A stretch of 64,000 nt of DNA from Pontitalea aquivivens (GTDB lineage Bacteria; Pseudomonadota; Alphaproteobacteria; Rhodobacterales; Rhodobacteraceae), in contig NZ_JBKFEY010000002.1 of assembly GCF_046507575.1 (NCBI RefSeq), forward strand, positions 372,001-436,000, read 5' to 3'. This document shows positions 8,435 through 16,003 of the stretch, piece by piece. A model generated the notes under the pieces. That model made no database searches. It saw only the letters and a program-made list of their open reading frames with translations, and was not told where the DNA came from. Within the stretch, counting starts at the first letter, position 1. The number at the start of each line of letters is the position of its first letter. Position numbers and translations under genes: made by a program.

Positions 8435-8851
8435 ATGCGTCACGCTCGCGGTTACCGCCGTCTGAACCGTACCCACGAACACCGCAAGGCGCTGTTCGCC
8501 AACATGTCTGGCTCGCTCATCGAGCATGAGCAGATCAAGACCACCCTGCCCAAGGCCAAGGAACTGCGCCCGATCATCGAAAAGCTGATCACGCTTGCCA
8601 AGCGCGGCGACCTGCATGCCCGCCGCCAGGCAGCAGCCCAGCTGAAGCAGGATCAGTATGTGGCCAAGCTGTTCGAAATTCTCGGTCCGCGCTACAAGGA
8701 ACGCCAGGGCGGCTACGTTCGCATCCTGAAGGCCGGCTTCCGCTATGGCGACATGGCCCCGATGGCGATCATCGAATTCGTCGATCGTGACCGTGATGCC
8801 AAGGGTGCCGCCGACAAGGCCCGCCTTGAGGCCGAAGCTGCCGCCGAATAA
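8435..8851 (+). CDS. rplQ: 50S ribosomal protein L17
   Basis: A 138-residue protein starting MRHARGYRRLNRTHEHRKAL, the invariant L17 N-terminus, with an acidic/alanine-rich C-terminal tail seen in alphaproteobacteria. L17 sits near the peptide exit. TAGGAG precedes ATG 8435. The 136-bp gap after rpoA contains a 7-bp GC hairpin (8309-8335). rplQ ends the ribosomal cluster; a terminator follows within 25 bp. Confidence 0.97.
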   Translation: MRHARGYRRLNRTHEHRKALFANMSGSLIEHEQIKTTLPKAKELRPIIEKLITLAKRGDLHARRQAAAQLKQDQYVAKLFEILGPRYKERQGGYVRILKAGFRYGDMAPMAIIEFVDRDRDAKGAADKARLEAEAAAE

Positions 8852-8875
8852 TCCCGGCGACTTCAGGTGCCTTGG

Positions 8876-8905
8876 AAACCCGCCCTTAGGGCGGGTTTTT
8901 TCTTT
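8876..8905 (+). terminator. Rho-independent terminator after rplQ
   Basis: AAACCCGCCC (8876-8885) pairs with GGGCGGGTTT (8889-8898) around TTA, running into TTTCTTT. A textbook intrinsic terminator that closes the ribosomal transcription unit and insulates it from the luxR gene 80 bp downstream. Confidence 0.9.
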
Positions 8906-8950
8906 GGACCCGGGCAGGAAGCTGCCCTAGCGTCAGCCAAATCTTTCAGA

Positions 8951-8984
8951 TTGACGGGTTTCATGCGAACCTGTCTAAAAAGAT
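8951..8984 (+). promoter_or_regulatory. promoter of the first luxR, leaderless geometry
   Basis: TTGACG (8951-8956), 17-base spacer, TCTAAA (8974-8979), then only five bases before ATG 8985. A start site at the usual 6-8 bases past the -10 would fall on the start codon itself. No purine-rich ribosome-binding site fits between. The second luxR has the same hexamers and spacing (10306-10334), which supports a real promoter. Confidence 0.65.
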
Positions 8985-9596
8985 ATGTCCATTCAAAGCA
9001 GAATCGATTTGAAGCTGAAGGAACTGGCCCAACTCGCACCGCGCGGGTATTCCGTAGGGCTTCACATCCGTTTCACAGCACCCTTGATGATGTTCCAGAC
9101 CTATGACCGGGCCTGGCTCGACCATTATACCGAAAATGGCTATGTTCTGCGTGATCCGATGGTGGCCTGGGGTTTTTCCAGCACGGGCGCCTGCCGCTGG
9201 GACAATTCCGCCCTGCCGGACCCGTTCCATCTGTTCCGCGAGGCACGGAAATACGGTCTGTATTATGGCGTCACGATTTCCTGCGGGCCGATCCGGTCGC
9301 GCACGATCGCAAGCTTTGCGCATGGCGAACGGAATTTTACCGATGCCGAGATCGAACGCCTGTCCGCGATCGTGTGGGAATTGCACACCATGACCGAACC
9401 GCCGGATGAACTTACGCCCGCACAGGTCGAGGCGTTGAAATGTATCGCGGGGGGCGACCGCCACGCGGCGGCGGCGGCGAAGCTGGGCATCTCCGAAAGT
9501 GCGCTGAAGGCGCGGCTGATTTCGGCCCGCGAACGGCTGATGGCGCGCACGACGGCAGAAGCGATCCAGCGCGCCAAGGATTACAGGCTGCTCTGA
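8985..9596 (+). CDS. LuxR-family quorum-sensing regulator, copy 1
   Basis: A 203-residue regulator with an N-terminal autoinducer-binding domain and a C-terminal LuxR-type helix-turn-helix. The ligand-domain signature residues are all there (Trp44, Tyr48, Asp57, Pro58, Trp62, Gly95, the equivalents of TraR W57, Y61, D70, P71, W85, G113), so it should bind an acyl-homoserine lactone. The DNA-binding domain is about residues 143-203 with recognition helix near ISESALKARL. It precedes a luxI gene by 55 bp and is about 55% identical by hand alignment, without gaps, to the second LuxR at 10341-10952. The start has no Shine-Dalgarno and fits a leaderless mRNA. Confidence 0.93.
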   Translation: MSIQSRIDLKLKELAQLAPRGYSVGLHIRFTAPLMMFQTYDRAWLDHYTENGYVLRDPMVAWGFSSTGACRWDNSALPDPFHLFREARKYGLYYGVTISCGPIRSRTIASFAHGERNFTDAEIERLSAIVWELHTMTEPPDELTPAQVEALKCIAGGDRHAAAAAKLGISESALKARLISARERLMARTTAEAIQRAKDYRLL

Positions 9597-9651
9597 AACC
9601 CGGTTCCCTCCGCCAGGATTGACTTGACCACCAACCCTGCAGGAGGCTGAC

Positions 9652-10242
9652 ATGCAGACCACTACCCTTGCTTTCGACAACATTCACAACCACGGGGAGC
9701 TTTTCGCAAACATGCTTCGCGCGCGGCGCGAGCTGTTTATCGTTCACAACAAATGGAACCTGCCCGAGGCCCTGGGCATGGAATATGATCAATACGATAC
9801 GCCGGCCAGCCGCTGGGTCGTGGTGCACGATGAATTCGGGCGCGTTCTGGCCGGAAACCGGTTGACGCCCACCACCACGAAATGCGGGATCTATACCTAC
9901 ATGATTCGTGACGCGCAGCGCGGCCTGCTGGAGACGATTCCGTCGAACCTTCTTTATGACGAAGCGCCGGTTGCCGAACATGTCTGGGAAAGCTCGCGTC
10001 TGTTCGTGGCCCATGATGTTCCCGCCGCGTTGCGCCGCCGGGTTCACGCCAAGCTGGTGATGGAACTGGGAAATGCCGCGCGCCGCCTGGGGGCAACCTC
10101 ATGCCTGACGCTGCTGAATGCCAACTGGCCGCGTTGGGCCGGGCGCGTGGGGGTTCACATGACCGCAATGGGGCCGGTCATGAACATCGACGGCATTGAC
10201 AATCAAGTTGTGTCCATGGACTTTTCCCAGAACCTGCATTGA
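9652..10242 (+). CDS. acyl-homoserine-lactone synthase, copy 1
   Basis: A 196-residue LuxI-family enzyme that makes an acyl-homoserine lactone from S-adenosylmethionine and an acyl carrier (acyl-ACP or acyl-CoA). The family's invariant residues are present: Arg25, Phe29, Trp35, Asp46, Asp49, Arg70, Glu113 and Arg116 (motifs KWNLPEALGMEYDQYDTP and WESSRLF). AGGAGG at 9641-9646 fixes ATG 9652. It pairs with the luxR just upstream and is followed by a hairpin before the second luxR. Acyl chain length cannot be read from sequence. I see no convincing lux box in its 55-bp upstream gap. Confidence 0.93.
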   Translation: MQTTTLAFDNIHNHGELFANMLRARRELFIVHNKWNLPEALGMEYDQYDTPASRWVVVHDEFGRVLAGNRLTPTTTKCGIYTYMIRDAQRGLLETIPSNLLYDEAPVAEHVWESSRLFVAHDVPAALRRRVHAKLVMELGNAARRLGATSCLTLLNANWPRWAGRVGVHMTAMGPVMNIDGIDNQVVSMDFSQNLH

Positions 10243-10251
10243 GGACAAGCG

Positions 10252-10287
10252 CCTTTGGCGCCACCGGTTTTTCGGTGGCGCCAAAGG
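10252..10287 (+). terminator. 15-bp hairpin between the two luxRI pairs
   Basis: CCTTTGGCGCCACCG (10252-10266) pairs perfectly with CGGTGGCGCCAAAGG (10273-10287) around GTTTTT. Only a weak T-rich tail (TATTTGCTC) follows. It lies ten bases after the luxI stop, so it probably ends the first luxRI transcript, partly or fully, and separates it from the second pair's own promoter. Confidence 0.7.
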
Positions 10288-10305
10288 TATTTGCTCAATT
10301 CAAGG

Positions 10306-10340
10306 TTGACGCGTCCAGAAGCAAACAGTCTAAAAGTATA
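10306..10340 (+). promoter_or_regulatory. promoter of the second luxR, leaderless geometry
   Basis: TTGACG (10306-10311), 17-base spacer, TCTAAA (10329-10334), then six bases to ATG 10341. Hexamers and spacing are identical to those of the first luxR although the spacer sequences differ, so the promoter is conserved by selection or by the duplication. The predicted transcription start coincides with the start codon. Confidence 0.65.
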
Positions 10341-10952
10341 ATGATGGTGAGCAAAGAGATCGGCGCGCTCCTGGAGGAGTTGGATGCGATGGCGCCCTGC
10401 GGCTATTCCGCAGGGCTGCATATCCGTTTTGCCACACCGCTTCTGTTCCAGAGCTCTTATCCACAGGCCTGGCAGAAGCACTACAGCGACAACGCCTATT
10501 ATCTGCGCGATCCGGTGGTGTTCTGGGGGATCGGCATCGCGGGCACCACCCGCTGGAGCGCGATCCCCATGCCCGACCCCTTCAGTGTGATGAAGCAGGC
10601 GGCGGGGTTCGGTTTGAAATACGGGGCCACCTGTTCCTATGGGCCGATCACGTCGCGTTCGATCGTCGGCATCGCCCGGTCCGACCGCGAATTCACGGAT
10701 GAGGAACTGGAAAAGCTGACGGATATCACTGTGCGGCTGCATATCGCGGCCAAGCCGCCGTCCGAACTGACGGAGGCGCAGATCGAGGCTTTGAAATGTA
10801 TTGCGAACGGGGATCGTCACACCGCTGCCGCCGCCAAGCTTGGGATTTCTGAAAGTGCTTTCAAGGCTAGATTGAAGTCTGCCCGCATCCGCCTGGAAGC
10901 GCGCACCACGTCCGAAGCGGTGCGGAAGGCGCGGGAATACCGGATGCTTTAG
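10341..10952 (+). CDS. LuxR-family quorum-sensing regulator, copy 2
   Basis: Same 203-residue architecture as the first LuxR and alignable without a gap: ligand pocket residues Trp44, Tyr48, Asp57, Pro58, Trp62 and Gly95, then a helix-turn-helix at 143-203. By hand, the DNA-binding domains are about 75% identical but the ligand domains only about 46%. The frame is open upstream to 10239 but runs through the hairpin; ATG 10341 gives the same length as copy 1 and sits at the predicted transcription start (ATG 10344 is an alternative). It lies 52 bp before the second luxI. Confidence 0.92.
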   Translation: MMVSKEIGALLEELDAMAPCGYSAGLHIRFATPLLFQSSYPQAWQKHYSDNAYYLRDPVVFWGIGIAGTTRWSAIPMPDPFSVMKQAAGFGLKYGATCSYGPITSRSIVGIARSDREFTDEELEKLTDITVRLHIAAKPPSELTEAQIEALKCIANGDRHTAAAAKLGISESAFKARLKSARIRLEARTTSEAVRKAREYRML

Positions 10953-11004
10953 CGGTGTGGCGCCTCGTCTGAACGGTTTTCAACCCCCAGAAGGAGGCAC
11001 TACG

Positions 11005-11592
11005 ATGGAAGTCACAACCCTTTCCTACACCAATCTTCACAACCACGGCGAGCTGTTCGCGAACATGTTTCGCGCGCGTCACCGTACCTTTATCCAGCAG
11101 GCGAAATGGGACCTGCCCGAAGCTGACGGGATGGAGTTCGATCAGTATGACACCCCTGCAAGCCGCTGGGTTGCGGTGCATGACCGGGGCGAGGTTCTGG
11201 CCGGCGTGCGCCTGACGCCCACCACACACCGCTGCGGGATCTATTCCTACATGATCCGCGATGCGCAACGCGGGCTTCTGGCGTCGATCCCCTCGAACCT
11301 GCTGTTTGATGAGGCCCCGGTTGCGCCCCATGTCTGGGAAAGTTCACGGGTCTTCGTGTCCGACAATGTGCCCGCAAACATGCGGCTGCGGGTGCAGATG
11401 CAGCTGATCCATGAAATGGTGATCTCGGCGCGCAGCTTTGGCGCCAGCATGGTGCTGGGGCTGATCCCGGAACATTCGCCGCGGCTGGCCCGGCGCGTGG
11501 GGCTGGATTGCGTGGCGGCCGGGCCGGTGCTGGACATCGACGGTTCACGCAGCATCTGCGTCAACATCAACATGGCCACCAAGATGCATTGA
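11005..11592 (+). CDS. acyl-homoserine-lactone synthase, copy 2
   Basis: A 195-residue LuxI-family synthase with the same catalytic set as copy 1 (Arg25, Phe29, Trp35, Asp46, Asp49; the WESSR motif with its Glu and Arg). Hand alignment to copy 1 gives about 76% identity over the first 119 residues but only about 38% over the rest, the part that forms the acyl-chain pocket. ATG 11005 follows AAGGAGG at 10991-10997; the open frame upstream to 10957 is not LuxI-like. It closes the quorum-sensing block; rarA starts 44 bp later. Confidence 0.93.
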   Translation: MEVTTLSYTNLHNHGELFANMFRARHRTFIQQAKWDLPEADGMEFDQYDTPASRWVAVHDRGEVLAGVRLTPTTHRCGIYSYMIRDAQRGLLASIPSNLLFDEAPVAPHVWESSRVFVSDNVPANMRLRVQMQLIHEMVISARSFGASMVLGLIPEHSPRLARRVGLDCVAAGPVLDIDGSRSICVNINMATKMH

Positions 11593-11636
11593 CGCGGGGG
11601 GCTTCCCCGGCGGGGGCGGCGGGGGTAGGAAGGGGC

Positions 11637-12947
11637 ATGCCGGATCTGTTCGACACCCCCGCGGCCGCGCCGCACCCCGAGGCACCGCGCCCCCTGGCGG
11701 ATCGTATCCGCCCGCAACGCCTGTCCGAGGTGATTGGGCAGGCGCATGTCCTTGGCCCGGAAGGCCCGCTGGGCGCGATGCTGGCCGCCGGTTCGCTGTC
11801 GTCGTTGATCCTGTGGGGGCCGCCGGGCGTGGGTAAAACCACGATCGCCCGGCTTCTGGCGCAGGAAAGCGACCGCGCCTTCGTGCAGATCAGCGCAATC
11901 TTTACCGGCGTGCCGGACCTGCGCAAGGTCTTTGACGCAGCCCGCCTGCGCCATGCGCAAGGCCGCGGCACGTTGCTGTTCGTGGATGAAATCCATCGTT
12001 TCAACAAGGCCCAGCAGGACAGCTTTCTGCCGCATATGGAGGATGGCACCATCCTTCTGGTCGGGGCGACCACCGAAAACCCCAGCTTTGAGCTGAACGC
12101 CGCGCTATTGTCGCGCGCGCAGGTGATCGTGCTGGAACGGCTGACACTGGCCGATCTGGAACGGCTGGCGCAGCGGGCCGAACAGGCGCTTGGCCGGGCG
12201 CTGCCGTTGCAAGCCCCCGCGCGCGAGGCATTGCTGGAAATGGCCGATGGCGATGGCCGCGCGCTTTTGAACCTGATCGAACAGGTCATGGCGTGGAAAC
12301 TGACCGCGCCCCTGACGACCGGGGCGCTGGGCCAGCGTCTGATGCGCCGTGCCGCGAAATACGACAAGTCGGGTGATGAACATTACAACCTGATTTCAGC
12401 CCTGCACAAATCGGTGCGCGGATCGGACCCCGATGCCGCGCTGTATTGGTTCGCCCGGATGCTGGAAGGGGGCGAGGATCCGCGCTTTCTGGCGCGTCGC
12501 CTGACCCGGATGGCGGTCGAGGACATCGGCCTTGCCGATCCGCAGGCGCAGACCCAATGCCTGCACGCCTGGGAAACCTATGAACGGCTTGGCAGCCCCG
12601 AGGGCGAACTGGCCCTGGCGCAAGCGGTGATCTATCTTGCGCTCGCCCCCAAATCGAACGCGGGCTACATCGCCTACAAGGCCGCGCGGGCCGAAGCGCG
12701 CCGCACCGGTTCGGAACCGCCGCCCAAGCATATCCTGAACGCGCCTACAAAGCTGATGGCAGAACAGGGCTATGGCGAAGGTTATGCCTATGATCACGAT
12801 GCCGAAGACGGCTTTTCGGGGCAGAACTATTTTCCCGAAACGATGCGCCGCCCGGTGCTGTATCAGCCTGTCGAACGCGGATTTGAGCGCGAGTTGAAAA
12901 AGCGCGTCGAATGGTTCGCACGCTTGCGTGACAAGCGCGGCGGTTGA
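11637..12947 (+). CDS. rarA: replication-associated recombination protein A (RarA/MgsA)
   Basis: A 436-residue AAA+ ATPase related to clamp-loader subunits, acting at stalled replication forks. It has Walker A GPPGVGKT (residues 61-68), Walker B FVDEIHRFN (about 115-123), sensor 1 GATTENPSFE and the C-terminal MgsA domain with LAPKSNAGY and YAYDHD motifs. The frame extends upstream into luxI; ATG 11637, after AGGAAGGGG, gives the conserved LFDTP N-terminus (beta-clamp-type motif). crcB follows closely. Confidence 0.96.
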   Translation: MPDLFDTPAAAPHPEAPRPLADRIRPQRLSEVIGQAHVLGPEGPLGAMLAAGSLSSLILWGPPGVGKTTIARLLAQESDRAFVQISAIFTGVPDLRKVFDAARLRHAQGRGTLLFVDEIHRFNKAQQDSFLPHMEDGTILLVGATTENPSFELNAALLSRAQVIVLERLTLADLERLAQRAEQALGRALPLQAPAREALLEMADGDGRALLNLIEQVMAWKLTAPLTTGALGQRLMRRAAKYDKSGDEHYNLISALHKSVRGSDPDAALYWFARMLEGGEDPRFLARRLTRMAVEDIGLADPQAQTQCLHAWETYERLGSPEGELALAQAVIYLALAPKSNAGYIAYKAARAEARRTGSEPPPKHILNAPTKLMAEQGYGEGYAYDHDAEDGFSGQNYFPETMRRPVLYQPVERGFERELKKRVEWFARLRDKRGG

Positions 12948-12978
12948 CTTTGCCGGCATGGCGGGCAAGAGAGGCGCG

Positions 12979-13356
12979 ATGATCCAGACCCTTTTGTCCG
13001 TGGCCCTTGGTGGCGCTTTGGGCGCCAGCGCGCGCTATCTTGTGAACATCTCCGCACCGCGGGTGCTGGGGCAGGGGTTTCCCTACGCCACGATGGTTGT
13101 GAACGTGCTGGGCTCGGCGCTGATGGGGGGGCTGGTGGTGGTGTTGGCGCAAAAGGCGGGCACGCGGTTCGCGCCTTTCCTGCTGACGGGCGTTCTGGGG
13201 GGCTTTACGACCTTTTCAGCCTTTTCGCTGGATGCGGTCAGCCTGTGGGAACGGGGCGCGGGCGGTCTGGCCGCGGCCTATGTCGCGGGGTCGGTGATCT
13301 TGTCGCTGGCCGCGCTTTTCGCCGGCATGGCGCTGGCACGGGGGTGGTTTGCATGA
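12979..13356 (+). CDS. crcB: fluoride ion channel CrcB/Fluc
   Basis: A 125-residue four-helix membrane protein that exports fluoride as an antiparallel dimer. It has GGALGASARY (N-terminus), VVNVLGSALMG and GGFTTFSAFSLD, the pore and central sodium-site motifs of Fluc. ATG 12979 has GAGAGG upstream; an in-frame start at 12928 would overlap rarA. No fluoride riboswitch is evident upstream. Its stop overlaps the ATG of the next gene (ATGA). Confidence 0.95.
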   Translation: MIQTLLSVALGGALGASARYLVNISAPRVLGQGFPYATMVVNVLGSALMGGLVVVLAQKAGTRFAPFLLTGVLGGFTTFSAFSLDAVSLWERGAGGLAAAYVAGSVILSLAALFAGMALARGWFA

Positions 13357-14417
13357 GCGGCGTTCAGATCCTGACAGTGACCGAGGCCGAGGGCGAACAG
13401 CGCCTTGACCGCTGGTTGAAGCGGCGCTTTCCGCAGGTAACCCAAGGGGCGGTGGAAAAGATGTGCCGCACGGGCCAGCTGCGCGTGGATGGCGGGCGGG
13501 TCAAGGCTTCGACCCGTGTCGCGCCGGGGCAGGAAGTGCGCGTGCCGCCGCTGCCCAAGGCCGATCCTGCACCCGGCCCCGGCAACGGTGCTGCCGCGCC
13601 CCGCACACCCGGCATAAGCGCCGCGGATGAAAAGATGATCCAGGCCTGCGTGTTGTGGAAGGATGAACATATCATCGCCCTGAACAAGCCGCCGGGCCTG
13701 CCGTCACAGGGCGGTTCGGGGCAGGGGGACCGGCATGTGGACGGGCTGACTGCCGCGTTGATGTTCGGCTACAAGGAACGTCCCAAGCTGGTGCACCGGC
13801 TGGACAAGGATACCTCGGGCGTGCTGCTTTTGGCGCGGACCGATCGGGTCGCGCGCGCGCTGTCCGAGGCGTTCCGGCTGAAAACCACGCGCAAGATCTA
13901 TTGGGCCGCGGTGGCCGGTGTGCCGAACCCCAAAATGGGCACGGTGCGCTTTGGCCTGGTGAAGGCCCCGGGGCATGGGCGCGGCGGCGAGGGCGAAAAG
14001 ATGATCTGCATCCACCCCGCCAGGATCGACCAGACCGAGGGCGCCAAGCGCGCCACCACCGATTATGCCGTGCTGGATGCGCTGGGTACGCGGGTCGCCT
14101 GGGTGGCGCTGGTGCCGATCACCGGGCGCACGCATCAGCTGCGCGCACATATGGCCGAACTGGGCCATCCGATTGTGGGCGATGGAAAATACGGCGGATC
14201 AGGGCAGGAAAACCTGGGCGATGGCTGGGGCGCGCAACTGGGCGGGGAAATCAGCCGCAAGCTGCATCTGCATGCCCGCTCGATCAGCTTTGACCACCCG
14301 ATCACGAAAAAGCGCATCACCCTGATCGCACCCCTGCCGGACCACATGGCGCGCACCTGGAAAACGCTGGGCTGGTCCGCCGCCGATGTGCCCGCCGACC
14401 CTTTCGAGGATCTTTGA
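13353..14417 (+). CDS. rluC: RluC-type 23S rRNA pseudouridine synthase
   Basis: A 354-residue RluA/RluC-family enzyme. An N-terminal S4 RNA-binding domain (about 17-65, RLDRWLKRRFP) is followed by an Ala/Pro linker and the synthase domain with HRLDKDTSG (148-156), whose Asp151 is the catalytic nucleophile. The C-terminus has the GRTHQLRAHM motif. The S4 domain and length favour RluC over RluA, but exact target uridines cannot be assigned. ATGA overlap with crcB and TGATG overlap with the next gene. Confidence 0.9.
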   Translation: MSGVQILTVTEAEGEQRLDRWLKRRFPQVTQGAVEKMCRTGQLRVDGGRVKASTRVAPGQEVRVPPLPKADPAPGPGNGAAAPRTPGISAADEKMIQACVLWKDEHIIALNKPPGLPSQGGSGQGDRHVDGLTAALMFGYKERPKLVHRLDKDTSGVLLLARTDRVARALSEAFRLKTTRKIYWAAVAGVPNPKMGTVRFGLVKAPGHGRGGEGEKMICIHPARIDQTEGAKRATTDYAVLDALGTRVAWVALVPITGRTHQLRAHMAELGHPIVGDGKYGGSGQENLGDGWGAQLGGEISRKLHLHARSISFDHPITKKRITLIAPLPDHMARTWKTLGWSAADVPADPFEDL

Positions 14418-15082
14418 TGAAGCTGTTTGTTTTTGACGTTGATGGCACCATTTCGGACAGCCAGGCGCATATCCTGCATGCGATGACGCTGGGGTTCGAA
14501 GCCGTTGGCCTGCCCGCGCCAAACCGTGAGGCGGTGCTGTCCATCGTCGGGCTGTCGCTGCCCGTGGCCGTGGCCGAACTGGCCCCCGGCCTGCCGGTGG
14601 CGGATCAGGACCGCATCGTCGAGGGCTACAAGCAAAGCTATTTCACCAGCCGTGCCGCCCAGCCGGCGCCGCTTTATCCCGGCGCGCGCGATCTGCTTGT
14701 GCGGCTGGCCGGGCGCGGTGATGTGTTGCTGGGGGTGGCGACAGGCAAATCCCGGCGGGGACTGGACGCGCTGATCAGGGCCCACGCGCTGGAGGGTGTC
14801 TTTGATACGCTGCAGGTGGCCGATGACCACCCGTCGAAGCCGCATCCCGAAATGTTGATGGCGGCGCTTGCCGAAACCGGGGTGGGCGCGCGCGATGCGG
14901 TGATGATCGGTGATACCAGTTTCGACATTGAAATGGGCCGTGCCGCAGGCACCGGCACCATTGGCGTACGCTGGGGCTATCACCCCGTGGATCGGTTGCT
15001 GGCTGCTGGCGCGGACCGCATCGTGGACACGTTCGAGGCGCTGGAAGGCGCACTGGATGCGATGCTTGAGGTGCTGGCATGA
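14417..15082 (+). CDS. HAD-family hydrolase (phosphoglycolate-phosphatase-like)
   Basis: A 221-residue haloacid-dehalogenase phosphatase: nucleophile motif DVDGT (residues 7-11), motif II VATGKSRRG, motif III Lys in HPSKPHPEML, and motif IV MIGDTSFDIEMG. It resembles Gph, which removes phosphate from 2-phosphoglycolate, but HAD substrates are hard to predict. Sandwiched by overlaps between the pseudouridine synthase and the ATP12 gene, so co-translated. Confidence 0.85.
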   Translation: MKLFVFDVDGTISDSQAHILHAMTLGFEAVGLPAPNREAVLSIVGLSLPVAVAELAPGLPVADQDRIVEGYKQSYFTSRAAQPAPLYPGARDLLVRLAGRGDVLLGVATGKSRRGLDALIRAHALEGVFDTLQVADDHPSKPHPEMLMAALAETGVGARDAVMIGDTSFDIEMGRAAGTGTIGVRWGYHPVDRLLAAGADRIVDTFEALEGALDAMLEVLA

Positions 15083-15789
15083 GCGGCTGGCGCGCCAAAC
15101 GGTTCTGGAAGGCGGCCTCGGTCGAAGGGGGCGGGGATGGTTTTGCCGTGCAGTTGGATGGCCGGCCGTTGCGCACACCGGCCAAGGCCGCACTGGTGGT
15201 GCCGACGCGTGCCATGGCCACGGCGATCGCCGTCGAATGGGATGCCCAGGGCGATGATGTCGATCCGCGCACCATGCCCGTTACCCGCAGCGCGAATGCC
15301 GCGATTGACAAGGTCCGTCCGCAACATGCCGAGGTCGCAGCCCTGATTGCGGATTATGGCGGCACCGATCTTTTGTGCTACCGCGCCGATGCACCGCCCG
15401 CGTTGATCGCGCGTCAGGCGGCGGCCTGGGATCCGCTGCTGGATTGGGCCGCCGGGGCGCTGGGCGCGCGTCTGGTGGTGACGCAGGGCGTGATCCCGGT
15501 GGCGCAGCCGGGGGCGGCGCTGGACGCGTTGATGGATCAGGTCACGGCGCTGAGCGCATTCGAACTGGCGGCGCTGCACGATCTGGTGTCGATCACCGGT
15601 TCGCTGGTGCTGGGGCTTGCGGTGGCCCGTGGGCGGATATCGGGGCAGGAGGCCTGGGATATCGCCCGAATCGACGAAACCTGGCAGATCGAACAATGGG
15701 GCGCCGATGAGGAAGCCGCTGAAGAGGCCGCGTTGAAGCGCGCGGCGCTGCTGGACGCGGAACGATTCTGGCATCTGGCCCGGGGTTGA
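15079..15789 (+). CDS. ATP12-family F1-ATPase assembly chaperone
   Basis: A 236-residue protein of the ATP12 family: FWKAASV at the N-terminus, VQLDGRPLRTPAK near residue 28, GGTDLLCYRA near 93 and the C-terminal WGADEEAAE stretch. In mitochondria ATP12 helps the F1 alpha subunit assemble; alphaproteobacteria carry the homologue. The ATG overlaps the previous stop by four bases, and a 214-bp regulatory gap then separates it from aapJ. Confidence 0.9.
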   Translation: MSGWRAKRFWKAASVEGGGDGFAVQLDGRPLRTPAKAALVVPTRAMATAIAVEWDAQGDDVDPRTMPVTRSANAAIDKVRPQHAEVAALIADYGGTDLLCYRADAPPALIARQAAAWDPLLDWAAGALGARLVVTQGVIPVAQPGAALDALMDQVTALSAFELAALHDLVSITGSLVLGLAVARGRISGQEAWDIARIDETWQIEQWGADEEAAEEAALKRAALLDAERFWHLARG

Positions 15790-15943
15790 CGTAACAAAGT
15801 TTCGTGTCGTCCGCCCTTCATGCAAAACACGGGGTCCCGACCTGTGTTGACGCCGCGCAACCTGTTAGCGCCTGAAAGTTCACTTGACGCGGACTTTCCA
15901 AATGTCCCAAAGTTTCACCATTGGGGGTCAACCTCACAACACC

Positions 15944-15983
15944 GTCGGCCGGATGGGCCGACAGAACCACCCGTCAGGGGTGG
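15944..15983 (+). promoter_or_regulatory. two tandem stem-loops in the aapJ leader
   Basis: GTCGGCC/GGCCGAC (15944-15950 with 15956-15962) and CCACCC/GGGTGG (15967-15972 with 15978-15983), each with a 5-base loop, lie just before the aapJ ribosome-binding site at 15991-15997. A TTGACG at about 15884 upstream may be the -35 of the operon promoter, but the matching -10 is poor. Role unknown. Confidence 0.35.
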
Positions 15984-16003
15984 CAACTCAGGAAGAGGTA
16001 AAC

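Noticed and set aside
9597..9651. lux box upstream of the first luxI (and 10953-11004 upstream of the second)
   Set aside because: I looked for an 18-20 bp inverted repeat and found none convincing; CCTGCAGG near 9635-9642 is only an 8-bp palindrome overlapping the ribosome-binding site.
12900..12978. Fluoride riboswitch before crcB
   Set aside because: The upstream sequence is rarA coding sequence and does not show the riboswitch core.
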